From Strigops habroptila (Eukaryota; Chordata; Aves; Psittaciformes; Psittacidae), in contig NC_044278.2 in NCBI RefSeq assembly GCF_004027225.2, forward strand, positions 56,909,743 to 56,973,742: DNA of 64,000 bases. The letters are read 5' to 3'. Both the position numbers and the translations under genes were made by a program. Shown piece after piece: positions 51,101 to 61,092 of this stretch (positions within the stretch are counted from its first letter, which is position 1; each line of letters starts with the position of its first letter). The notes beneath the pieces were generated by a model. It was not told the DNA's origin and did no database searches. It saw nothing but the letters and a program-made list of their open reading frames with translations.

Positions 51101-54100
51101 CTAGCCAAGTACCAGAGCTGCAAAGTGTTGGTAACTAAACGACACACCACAGATCCACAGGCTGGAAAACCCAGTTTTAGGGTGCTCAAAAGTGTAGCCA
51201 AGTGATGCAAAAAACTGAAGTGATGCAAACTCATTTTGGCAGCTCCAGCTCATTGAAGCATTTCTGAAAGGACAACTTTTCCCCAGCAGACTCAGTGCTG
51301 GTACATGCATCGTTTCTGTGCAATCCATCATAATGTCAAGGCAAATGAGGCAATTTAAGGAACAGCGGCAAGAATTATCTGGAAGAATGGTTTTATGGAG
51401 AAAGGTTAGAAGAGTTTAATACATCTAGTTTCGTTAAAGCAGAGGTAGATAGAGGCATGTCTCCAGCCAGCAAATGCTTAAGCAATGCAAACCTTAAGGA
51501 TGGGGAAGAAATACTTGGGCTTATACATATGGGAACAAGTAGGAGTAAATGAAAAGAAGGTGGGGAAAGACCGAATATCAGAAAATCTTGTTGGCAGTGA
51601 AGAGCAGAGCTTGTGCAAATTTTTCAGAGGAAGTGGTTGGGAATTCTTCTAGTTATTTAAAAAAGAATTTGAAAAATACCAATAAACAAGCCACCAGGAG
51701 GAAGTCTGTACTAGCCAGAAAGATGATTGGCTAATCCAACAGCCTCCTCTCTCCACATTTCTTTCTTTGCTTGGTTTATTTTCCACCAATTGACCATGTC
51801 CAACATTTGGTAAAAGCAAAGAGAAAGTAACCTGAGGCGTGTTCATGACAGACACGCCAATGCCAGTTTAAGAGACTCAGTTTCCCACTGTGAGTTCCTC
51901 CCAGCTGCACCTGAGAAAGGGACCCCGTGAACATTTCTCATTTATTAAAGTGCAACATCACCTGGATTTGTTTCATGTCCCACAGAAAAGGTAAGCCCCT
52001 GCAGAACAGACAAGGTGGTTCAAACATTTGATTATTGCTTTTGGAGTCTGTCAGGCAGATCACCTCCAATGAGTACCAGCAGTTAAGGGGTTACGGCTTC
52101 TAATTAACTGTTCTGCCACCCTCCCAGAAGTTTCTGCTTCCACAGCAAAAGGTGGCAGGACAGAAAGCACACACCTGTATTTTAGACATTCTGGTTCCTG
52201 CCCAGAAAAGACGTATAAAATATCAATGATTTCTGTGACATTACAGTTGGATGCTGATACTTGGGTATGCTTAGGAGGAATACTTCACACTACTATAGCT
52301 CAGGAAATATTGCAGTCTTTAAGTACATACCTTTCCACTGAAGGCAGGCAAGACGAAAGGCAGGCCAACCATACCTCTCCTGGTGTTAAACTGACTTTGT
52401 TTTAGCAGTCATGCTAACAAAGCTGACAACTGCTGCACAATTCAGAGTGTGGCTTCCCACTTCAAAGCCTTCCTGATGTGCTCTCCAGTAGAACAGGAGA
52501 TTTCTTCATCCCATGAGACAGCTGTTGAACTTTAGTGTGTAAGTACTCATGTGATTTCTTTTTATCAACACAAGTACATTTCCGTAAGAACTATTTCTGC
52601 GTCTTGCTATAGTTTATTACAAGCTTGGGTTTTTTTAGTGTAGGAATTGGTTTTTTTAAAAACTGCTTAGTAGGCTCAAGCAATACTGCAATATCCGAAT
52701 GTTAATATTTATACACACTGCATGCATAAACCAAGCCATTTGAATAGCCTCAAACATGTTTGAAATAAATTAACAGAATGCTTTTTGCTTTATCATTTAC
52801 AGACATTGAACCATATTGTATTGTTTTTCCCCGCACAGAAAACAGTGGGAGTTCTGGACAAAGATGAAAGGGAGAATATATACCGCGAGCTATTTGTTTT
52901 CTACACATCTAATAATATCTTCTGTAAAAGACATTCTGTATATGGAACAATTAAATCTGCCCATATTTTAATGCTGTAAGGTTTAAGATTCATACATCCC
53001 ATAATGGTAGGACTCACAGTTGTTCTCTCATTTTTATCATGGCCCTTTTTTTTTTTTTTTAATAGCACAGTTGGCATTTCCATTTTTACTCCAAGGCAGA
53101 TTTTGCCATCCTTACATCTTAGTTTCATTAGAGTTCCCATTCATTTTAGTGGGTAGGATGCTCTACAGCATGAATTACAGCAAGAAAGTCTGGCTGCTCG
53201 GTTGTGCAACACTGGATTTGAAATACGAGAAACAGAAAACATCAGACTCCTTTTCCAGAAAAATAATGCGTGTACAGCAGTAGCCTAGTGAAGAAGGCAA
53301 AATCAAACCCATACAGGGTTCCACCATAATAAATAAGCAGCACTAACAGCTGTTTGTCTTTCTGAGTTCTTAGATTTGATTGTGCTCTTTGATGTACATG
53401 CCTATCCCCCACAGAAGTCAAGATGTGAGCTTCTGCTCACAGCAGTGATCGGGCTTTGTGTTTACTGTGGCTTGGGTGGTTCTGAGAGCTGTGAAGAGAC
53501 TCATGCGCCTAAGTCATTGATTCATATATGTCCTTTTTCAATGCAGTGGTCAAAAGATTATGCAAGTTTGAAAGATTTTTAATTACACAGAAGCCTTTAA
53601 CTTGGTTCTTCATACATCTTCGGGAAATGATCACTGTTGCGGGGGAAGGCTTCAACCTAATGTTTCTCACTTTCCATTTCTCCCTCGAAAATAAACCTAG
53701 TTGATGCTGTGACCATAGTTCAACACCACATAGTTCAACACAAGTATCCAGAATTTCAAGGTGTCCTTAGGGCATTCTGAAAATAAAGAACAGTGTATGT
53801 TATGACTGTGTAAGAGCCATAATAAATGTTACTATTTTTAGCTAGGCTGTGCATTAGTCAGTCCCTTAGAGACTTAGGATCTATTACACTATCCCAATCT
53901 ATTACACTGTTGTGACAGCTGAAATTCCACCACATGTTCAAGCACTTCAAACCCAATGTAACGTGTTGATCATGTAGGGAAATGAATGATTAAGGAACAG
54001 AGCATGGGTGCAAACAGCTTTTTACTCTAAGAAGCTAAGCCAGTTCAACAGTACCATTATCCGAACTACAGGCGTCTCCGCTGCTTTATCCAAGATGACT

Positions 54101-54460
54101 TCAGCAGTATCAATCCTGATCTGACAGATGATACCCAGACCAAGCTATGGCTGCGCTTCACATCTCTTTATTGGCAGCAAAGCCACACTGCATGCCTGGT
54201 ATCACAGCTCCTTTCAGCATGGGTGAAACATGGCCATTTGCCAGTTCACCCACTTGACAGGCATCAACCTCCTACTTTTAACAACATGCCTTCCTCCTCA
54301 TTGCGAATTCACATCATGCCTTTCACAAAGGCCCTCTGGCCACTCGTGTCGCTGAAACGCATAGTGGCAGGTACACATCTTTCCTCAACAGCGGCTGACG
54401 CGTGGTATCACACCCTTGCTCTAGCAGAGGGCCTCACACTACGCCTCAGGCACGCAATAC
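33156..54460. other. Intergenic, right part
   Basis: About 21 kb between the CR1 at 33.1 kb and the TMEM131 CpG island. I found no coding exon, tRNA or recognisable mobile element. Most is moderately AT-rich single-copy-looking DNA. It includes a degenerate TACA/GTAT-type simple repeat at 36300-36400, an ATGAAA-rich stretch at 45370-45425 and a T run at 53046-53062. Open frames present are short and unlike any protein I know. Confidence 0.6.
36295..36402. repeat. Degenerate short tandem repeat (GATACA/GTGTAT-like)
   Basis: Repeated AGATACA, CCATGGAT and GGGTGTATGGGTGTAC units with an ATACATAGGTATATACA end. Several imperfect short units; no gene. Confidence 0.5.
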
Positions 54461-54744
54461 CTCGCTGTCCTCTGACTATTGTCGGTGAAGGTGCTGCGCG
54501 GACAGGCCCGGCCCAGCGGATTCCCACACTGGGACGGTTACTGACACACGGGCCCCTCGACATCGCGGGCCTCCAGAGGCGCGGCTGCGAAGCCAAGGCA
54601 CGGGAAAGGACACGAACACCAGAGAGAAACGTCCCTGACGAGAGGCCGCTGCCCCCCGGTCCTCCAGCGAGACCGCAGGGGGCCGCACACGGAGCGGGCC
54701 AACCCAGCCTCGCCCAGCCATAGCCCTGCCCTCACCAACCCTCC

Positions 54745-54758
54745 CGCCGCCATCTTGG
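54745..54758 (-). promoter_or_regulatory. YY1-type motif, minus orientation
   Basis: Reads CCAAGATGGCGGCG on the minus strand, a near-perfect YY1 site of the kind found at or just downstream of CpG-island start sites. It points away from TMEM131, so it could serve an antisense start. Confidence 0.5.
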
Positions 54759-54995
54759 CTGTGGGCAGGAGGAGCCCCACTACTTTCTGTAAGGAGACAA
54801 TAACAGCGACACCCCAGCCCTTCGAAAGGCAGGGGGAAGAAATTACTGAGGAGACGGGATGACCCCTCCACGAACAGCCAGCACCCGCAGGAGACCTAAA
54901 GTTACATTGGAAAACAAAACCGAATAAAAAACCCAAACAAGCTGCTGCCCGAGCTCTCTACCGCGGGCAGGGGGAAGAGGCGGCTCGCCCGTACT

Positions 54996-55009
54996 TAAGA
55001 TGGCGCCTG
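54996..55009 (+). promoter_or_regulatory. TISU/YY1-like element with ATG at 55000
   Basis: TTAAGATGGCGCCT lies 259 bases before the TMEM131 ATG. It resembles both the YY1 site and the TISU start element (consensus SAASATGGCGGC) used with very short leaders. Its ATG is out of frame with the TMEM131 ATG. Confidence 0.45.
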
Positions 55010-55258
55010 CGCCCGCCCTCGCCTGGAGGCACCGCCCCGCTCAGGCAGCGGGGAACGCGCCTCCGTGTGCGCGCGCGCACCCCTGTGGAATGCCCCCCCC
55101 TCCCGTGACACACGCGTCAGGAGACGCAGCGCGCTGCGGGTGCCCGCCCCCCCCCGCCTGCCCGCCCGCCCCGGGCCCCGCCCCTCCCCGAGCTCCTCCG
55201 CGCGCGCGCCGCTGCCCGGCCGGAGACACGGCGGACCCGCACCGGCTGCGGCAGCGCG

Positions 55259-55415
55259 ATGACGGCGCGGCGGGAGGCGGCGGCGGGCCCCGGCTCCCCC
55301 GGCTGTCCCGGCTCCCCCTTCCCTCGCGCCGGCAGCTGGGCGGCTGCCTGGCGGGTCGCGGCGCTGCGCTTGGCCCTGGCGGTGCTTCTCCACACGGCCC
55401 GGGCCGAGAAGGAAG
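55259..55415 (+). CDS. TMEM131: TMEM131 exon 1 (signal peptide), rest of gene beyond the window
   Basis: TMEM131 is a large type I membrane protein of the secretory pathway. Its luminal PapD-like domains bind procollagen, and its cytoplasmic tail recruits the TRAPP tethering complex for collagen export. Exon 1 encodes 52 codons plus one base: a basic Gly/Pro-rich start (MTARREAAAG), a hydrophobic core at residues about 28-44 (AAAWRVAALRLALAVLL), and TARAEKE. Human TMEM131 has AAARAEKEAFVQ at the same point. The donor GTGAGA after 55415 leaves a G that would begin the Ala codon following EKE, exactly as expected. ATG 55259 has G at -3 and is the only in-frame start in this short reading frame. 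The hydrophobic core looks cleavable near TARA|EKE. No exon 2 was found before 64000. Head-to-head placement with VWA3B agrees with human chromosome 2. Confidence 0.88.
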
Positions 55416-55656
55416 GTGAGACCCAGATTTCTTTTCCTTTATGTCCTTCCTCCAGCGGCGGTTGTGGAGCCGTTGGCGGCTGCTGCGCTGAGGGGGGGGC
55501 GCGGGCGCATGTTTGGGTGGGGGGGCGGCCCGTGAGACGAGCGGCCTCTTCGCCCCGTCCCTCTCGGTGGAGCCGCCGGGTTCTGCTGCCGCCGGCCGTG
55601 CCTCCTGTCCCTCCGTCGTCCCCGGCCGCGGGTGCCGGGGTGCGCCGGCGGGTCTG

Positions 55657-55672
55657 TGTGTGTGTGTGTGGT
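55657..55672. repeat. Short TG dinucleotide repeat
   Basis: About seven TG units inside the CpG island, 240 bases after exon 1. Confidence 0.85.
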
Positions 55673-55769
55673 GGTGGTGAAGGGTGGGGGGGAGTCGGTG
55701 ACGCTGGGGTGAACTCGGTGGGGTTTCTCCTCCCTGACAGCGACGGGGATGGAGCTGGAGCTGCCCTTT

Positions 55770-55813
55770 AAAAAGGAGAGAAGGGAAAGAAAGGGGAGGG
55801 AGAGAAAAAAAGG
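55770..55813 (+). repeat. Uninterrupted 44-base polypurine tract
   Basis: Only A and G from 55770 to 55813, just inside TMEM131 intron 1. Visible directly; such tracts can form triplex DNA or slow polymerase, which is not shown here. Confidence 0.8.
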
Positions 55814-57165
55814 CAAGCGCTTTCTCGCGTTGAGCTGGTTTCCCTGCGGCAGGCTTCCAGCAGGAGAGCGAGCCAAGGCAAACAGGCGGGCAGACCTGGC
55901 TGAGAAAGGGCAGAAATGCGGGCTCGGAAGTGACAGCGGGACCCCCTTCGCCTCCCCGAACTTCTGACAGGTGTCTGACGCCTTCCCCAGGCCGGTGGCG
56001 TTTTCTGCGAACTTTAGTGAAAGTCAGACGGAGACTTCTTAACTTGCAGCGTCTTTGATTTTGGCACGTTGTCTCTTCATTGTGGTTTAACAAGGCAGAA
56101 AGAGCCCCGAGCGAAACACCTAAGCGTATTCTGTAGCATTGCTGAGAACGGCATTAAAGCATTTCCAAGGTGCGGGCTCCCGGTCTGCTTAAAACTGTGG
56201 CTGTGTGGCAGTGTTTGAAAAGCAGCAGATAAATGTGATGTATTGCGGAAGCAGGTGAAACAGATCTACTTTGACTGACACGAGGGTTTAGTTTTCGAGC
56301 AAGTTGCTGCGCTGGAGGAAGGTATACTGGAAGGCGGTGGAAGTGTATCAGGCCAGATGAGGTCTGAGAGGATGAAACAGAATAAGAATAAAAAAGAGTA
56401 AGAAGGGTGTGAAATAATAGTTTAGTGGGGAGCCCATAGTTTTGTTTGGAGACCAAACTTGAGGGAAGAAATGCATCCTAGTAGTGCATGTATAAGGATA
56501 AATGTAGGTACACCCTTCATTTTCTAATGAAGGGCTCAACTTGAGTAATTTTCCAGTAATTAGTTCTTACAAATATGATGATGCTATACTAAGATGGGGG
56601 GAAAAGAAAATCAATTTTGCATCACAGCCACTCTTGTTTATTTGATTATTTCTTCAGAAAATTCCACATTTAGAAAACAGTGTGAGGAAAATACAATATC
56701 CTTAGAGTGAGGAGAATTTGTAAGTCTCTCAGTTCAGTCTGTAGTGTCTTGAGGTACTAGAAGTTCAGATGCTTCAGAAATACCTGTTTTGAATTCTGAT
56801 TTTGGTAGCATTTTTTTACAGGTAGTAGCTTGTATGACTTTGTAAACTTTATCGGTGGTGTCATATACCGATATGATGGAATTGATTCATGTCCTAAAAG
56901 TTGTGACAGCTGGGGCCATAGCCTGGCTTTGTTAATTTGTGAAGGAGGTAGTGTTTTTCTCTATGGGCTTCCTTGGCATTCCTAGGTAAATAAAGGCAGG
57001 TTTAGATTCACGGAGTTTGAATGGATGTAATTAAGTCCTTCAAGAAAATGGAATTGTTTGTACTGATAACCATTTCCTTCAGTTGATACAGTCTGATACT
57101 TAAAACTTATCCCAGCAACACTTGTGTAATTTTCAAACAGTGCATTTGATTCTCATACAGAACAT

Positions 57166-57400
57166 GGATTTTTTTTTTTTTTTTTTTTCTCTGATTTCTG
57201 ACACTCATTTTCTTCCCAGGATTTCTGCTGCTTGAGTGTAGTCTATGAGTGATACATTTAAGCTCACTAATAAGTCTTGGTTTGGTGGTTTGGGGTTTTG
57301 TTGGTTTAGATTTTTTTTTTAAATTTTTTATAATTTGCTTGTGGAGTTGTGGTTTTTTTGGGTTTTATTTTTTTTTTTTTTTTTTTTGGGGGGGGTGTTC
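57166..57400. repeat. Poly-T and T/G-rich low-complexity stretch
   Basis: T runs at 57168-57190 and 57368-57387, the latter followed by eight G, with TTTGGTGG-type sequence between. No element body is attached that I can recognise. Confidence 0.75.
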
Positions 57401-58844
57401 ATCTTTTATGAACTCCTTAGAATTCCTTCGTGATCTGCATTTGTGGATCACACTTTGGAAACTGTTGTCTTGGAGCCTTCCTTTTGCTGAGTGCAATGCC
57501 TGTTTATACCCTGGGTAAAAGAACAGTGGAGTTTTAAAGCAAGACAAAGTGACTTGTGAGATCCACTCCTACAAATCTTCAACTACAATCCAAGTGCCAG
57601 TCTGCAAGGGGCAGTGACTGAGCATAGGAAAGGATGGACCAGCTTGGACGGTGGCCCTTTAGGCCAAGGTAGGAGGTCAAAATGAAGGAGGGGAGGGTGT
57701 TTCAGGCTCTGTCCTTCAGCACTTTAAGTTCTGCCAGGTTGTGTCAATTTAAACATAACAAGACAGAGTTTAAAAAGAAAAAGCTGGAAGTAAGGAAATA
57801 GCTAGGAATATCCTTTATGTCTCCCAAATGTGGGCATACATATTTCACTACAGCTGCAGGAAGGAAGCTGTGGACAGGAATTGGAACTGAGGTTGTGTGT
57901 TCTTGCTCCTATTTCTACACTGGTGGATGGAAGGTGACTGTAGTAAGACATGGTGTAGTATATATTCCAGACAAGTTGTTACAGAGGAGTGATAGAAGTG
58001 ACAGAAGAATATATCAGAATATTGCAAAATAAAGTGAAAAATGAAGGTGAAGGGCACTATTTTTCTCTTACCTGGCATGTACATGAGGAGGCACTGGGGA
58101 GAGATGGAGCTGATGCACGAAAGAGTATGCTGGCTTCATGCTTCTATGGAGAAGGAGCAGCAAGCAGTTGTTTATGGAGCTGTCATGAGTAGGAAGAAGA
58201 TTGATGCTGGAGTATTCCAGATTGACATGATTGCTTCTAGTCTCCAGTCTGAGTTAAAGACTTTGAGGGTGAAAATGTAACATAAACAGCTTTGCCATTT
58301 ATCTAACAGCAAAAAGCAAAACTGAAATCCTTTGTGTAGACAAACTGTAAATCGGTGATATACACTCTCTCTGTACTAGAGAAATAGAACTTGTGGGAAG
58401 TATCTGGTATCTGAACAAATAAGAGGGCAGAGAAAACTGCATGTGGACCAGCCAAAACCCATCAGTTTCAGACTAAACACTGATCTGTGACTTTTCTCTC
58501 TCTCTCTTTTTTTTTTTTTTTCCCCCCTGTCTAGCTGGGCCCTCAGTGCCCATGTATTGCTGAGGAATGAGTAAGACTGAGGAGGTTGTAAAATTTTTGT
58601 TTGTTTTTTTCACTTAGGAAATCTGTGAACCCGTAGCAAAAGAATGACATGGCAGGGGAAAAAAAATCTGCATTCAGTCTCCAAGAGCCTCTTGTCATTT
58701 AGGAGGGGCAAAAATAATTTAAGAGTTTCTTTTGCAAATACATATGATTTTCAGGCTTTTTGTAGGCTCATCCTTTCCTAGCGTAATTATCATGTTCTAT
58801 ATAGCTGCATGGATTGAGGACAACTTTCAGTTTATATTTAGGGG

Positions 58845-58915
58845 TGTGTGGTTTTTGTTGTGGGTTTTGTTTGTTTCTTTGCGGGTTTGTTTTTATTTTT
58901 TAGTTTTTGGGAGGG
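58845..58915. repeat. T/G-rich low-complexity tract
   Basis: GTGTGTGG-, TTGTTGTGGG- and GTTTGTTT-type sequence in TMEM131 intron 1; no coding content. Confidence 0.6.
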
Positions 58916-59465
58916 TCAGGACAGAACAGTCTTTTGGGTTTCAGGTTGAAGGAAGCTGTAGTAATCCCATAAACCTCATGGTCGGTAAAATGTTTTGAAG
59001 ACAGATGTCTAACATCAGCATGTTTTTTACCTGAGAGATGTGTTGTGTTTGTTCCTGTATTTACCTTAATTTATATTATGTATTTTAAAAGTCTTCATTT
59101 TATACAACAGAAATTTTCTTTTCTTTAAAATCACTTTTTATTTGGCCAGCTGACTGGAAGCCTGTTGAGACTATGTTGACAGTTCTCTTACCTACCCACC
59201 TGCTCACAAGATTGGTGCAATTAGAACAAAGTTGATATTTAGTCTAGGTTCAATCCCTAACTATAACTTTAGAAGTAATATCTTAGTGCTGGATCTGGGA
59301 AAAAGTGCTATTTAAACATCTAAGATCTGATGTAGGATAGGTCAGTGAAAATGCAAAATGTTTTTTTCGAACACTTGACATGTTCTCTGCTAACATCCTA
59401 GAAACTAAGATAGTTAGTGTAAATGATAGGTAAAATAATCATGGAGTTGAAGGGAGGTGTCATTA

Positions 59466-59576
59466 GAACAGTGCACTGGGATGCTGGAGTTCTGGTTCCA
59501 GTTTTGTCATTCTGTCTTATCTCAGACAAGTAGCTTTTCCTTTTGGCTTTTTACCAGTATCTAAAATGGCAATCCA
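59466..59576 (+). mobile_element. MIR-like SINE relic
   Basis: GTGCACTGGGATGCTGGAGT, then TCTGGTTCCAGTTTTGTCAT, CAGACAAGTAGCTTTT and ATCTAAAATGGCAAT follow the MIR core order (gggttc-agtcctagctctgccact-gacaagtcactt-atctgtaaaatgg). Deeply diverged. Confidence 0.6.
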
Positions 59577-59582
59577 GGATAT

Positions 59583-59687
59583 TTCATGACATGGTTTAGT
59601 GCGAGGTGTCCCTGCCCATGGCAGGGGGGTTGGAACTAGATGATCTTAAGGTCCTTTCCAACCCTAACGATTCTATGATTCTATGAT
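59583..59687 (+). mobile_element. CR1 LINE, very short 3' end
   Basis: TTCATGACATGGTTTAGTGC is followed directly by GAGGTGTCCCTGCCCATGGC, then GGTTGGAACTAGATGATC and a tail of ATTCTATG octamers. The two halves look like two CR1 subfamilies joined. Confidence 0.95.
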
Positions 59688-60139
59688 ATGAGTATCAAAT
59701 GTAGACTAATGCTGCAAGGTGATGTGGGAGAAAGCTTATGTTTCAAATAATATTGTAAAGTAGTCTCTTCACATATACTGCTTGTTTGTCATATCCTGCT
59801 GTCAGAACTAATAAATAGCATGCTACCCTTTATTTTAATGTTAATGTTTTCACCCTGACTTAAATCAAAGTGTGATCCAGAAAGACTGACCTCAATAGAA
59901 CTAGAAACACTCTAGCTGCTGAAGTAACACATCAAAATTACGAATAGTGTGAGGAAAACAGCATGAATAAAAATTGACCATGCTATCTCACTGTGTTTTT
60001 GAAACTGAAGTATAGGAGAGCTGATTAGGTTTGCACTATGTCTTTGCTGTCGTGAATGATAAATACTAACCATGTGCTTGGATTGAAAGGTCTCATACTT
60101 GTCTGCAGAATCTTTGGGCTAAATTAAATATAAGGAAAA

Positions 60140-60415
60140 ATGGTAATGCAGTGGACAGGAAGTTGAGACCCCGTGTTCTCCGTGGTCTTCTGTGTAATCT
60201 TGAAATGGTTGCTACTCCCACCTCTGCATCTCTTTCTGCCTCACTAGTGTCCAGTTATATTGCATGTGTCAGGCAGACTGAGGTACCCTCACCTGTAGAG
60301 CTTGGTTGAAGGACAGTGTACTGCAATTCGAGGCCTTGGATTGTAAACTCTATAAGTAACTTGCTATGTATTTGTATAGCCCCTAACATGATGAAGCTCC
60401 TCCAAAGTTTTCAGA
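60140..60415 (+). mobile_element. Ancient amniote SINE relic (MIR/tRNA-core type)
   Basis: GTGGACAGGAAGTTGAGACC, then GTCTTCTGTGTAATCTTGAA and CACCTCTGCATCTCTTTCTG resemble a MIR core. A trailing segment has GGATTGTAAACTCTATAAG and TATTTGTATAGCCCCTAACA, as in old reptile-bird repeats (attGTAAGCTCT...TTTGTACAGCGCCTAGCACA). Family assignment is from memory. Confidence 0.45.
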
Positions 60416-61039
60416 AGTCTATAGGCATTGTTCTATTCAAAACTTTCAGTTGTGATTTTTGTGATTGATTGCCAGTATTGCAGTATGGGTTACTTTGAGT
60501 CATTTGGATGCATTTGTGCGTGTTCAAATTTCAGCTGTTGGCAGTAAAGCTTCGGCATTTGCTGTGTGTCACTTTATTTCAAAACCTGCCCCGTTTTGCT
60601 CTGATTAAAGCCGTACATGTTATGATTCCATGGTGTAATTTACTAAGTTTGTAAGTATAAAGAATCTTTCAAACTGTAAATTTGGTAAATTACCTGGGAG
60701 TTCATCAGTGAATGGTGGATGTTGTGTTTCAGCAGTAAAAGTTGTGTGACTGAAGCGCAGGCTACAACCAGATTGGTTTGTTCATATGTTTGTGGGTTTG
60801 GCAAGAAGAAAAGTCAATAAAGATCTGCTTTTTCTCTTTTCTGCCCAGTGTGGTGCCTCTGACTGTCAGTCTACAGCATGGACTTATCAGGGTGTAATGT
60901 GAGCTGCGAGAAGGTGTCTTTTTTTTCCCCTGAAAGACAGCATTTGAAGTAAATCTGCACTCTTCATGGTAACAAGTGGGGATACTCAGAACTAGACTGG
61001 GTAATTCCTTGAGCAGTCTGCTCTAAATGAACCCACTCT

Positions 61040-61092
61040 CACCAGGCAGCTGGGTTGGAGGCCTCTGGGGTCACTTCCAGCCTGTGTTATCT
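61040..61092 (+). mobile_element. Possible CR1 3' fragment
   Basis: CTGGGTTGGAGGCCTCTGGG and TCACTTCCAGCCTGTGTTAT resemble the CR1 segment gttggactagatgacctctggaggtcccttccagcct, but the match is short. Confidence 0.35.

Larger units (their letters stand above)
54470..55990. promoter_or_regulatory. Large CpG island, TMEM131 promoter and exon 1
   Basis: About 1.5 kb of CpG-dense sequence that is densest at 55.0-55.7 kb. It contains YY1-type motifs at 54745-54758 (minus orientation) and 54998-55008 (plus orientation) and TMEM131 exon 1. The 350-residue open frame on the minus strand at 56093-55041 and the long plus-strand frames here reflect scarcity of stop codons, not genes. Confidence 0.9.

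Noticed and set aside
54223-54723. 166-residue plus-strand frame at the left shore of the TMEM131 island
   Set aside because: No recognisable domain, compositional shift halfway through into the CpG island, no splice or start evidence, and not in frame with TMEM131.
55000-55419. ATG 55000 as the TMEM131 start
   Set aside because: Its frame differs from the one that encodes the signal peptide and ARAEKE, so it can only be an upstream frame.
55041-56093. 350-residue open frame on the minus strand across the TMEM131 CpG island
   Set aside because: Extreme Pro/Arg/Ala/Gly composition, overlaps TMEM131 exon 1 antisense, and is explained by few stop codons in CpG-dense DNA.
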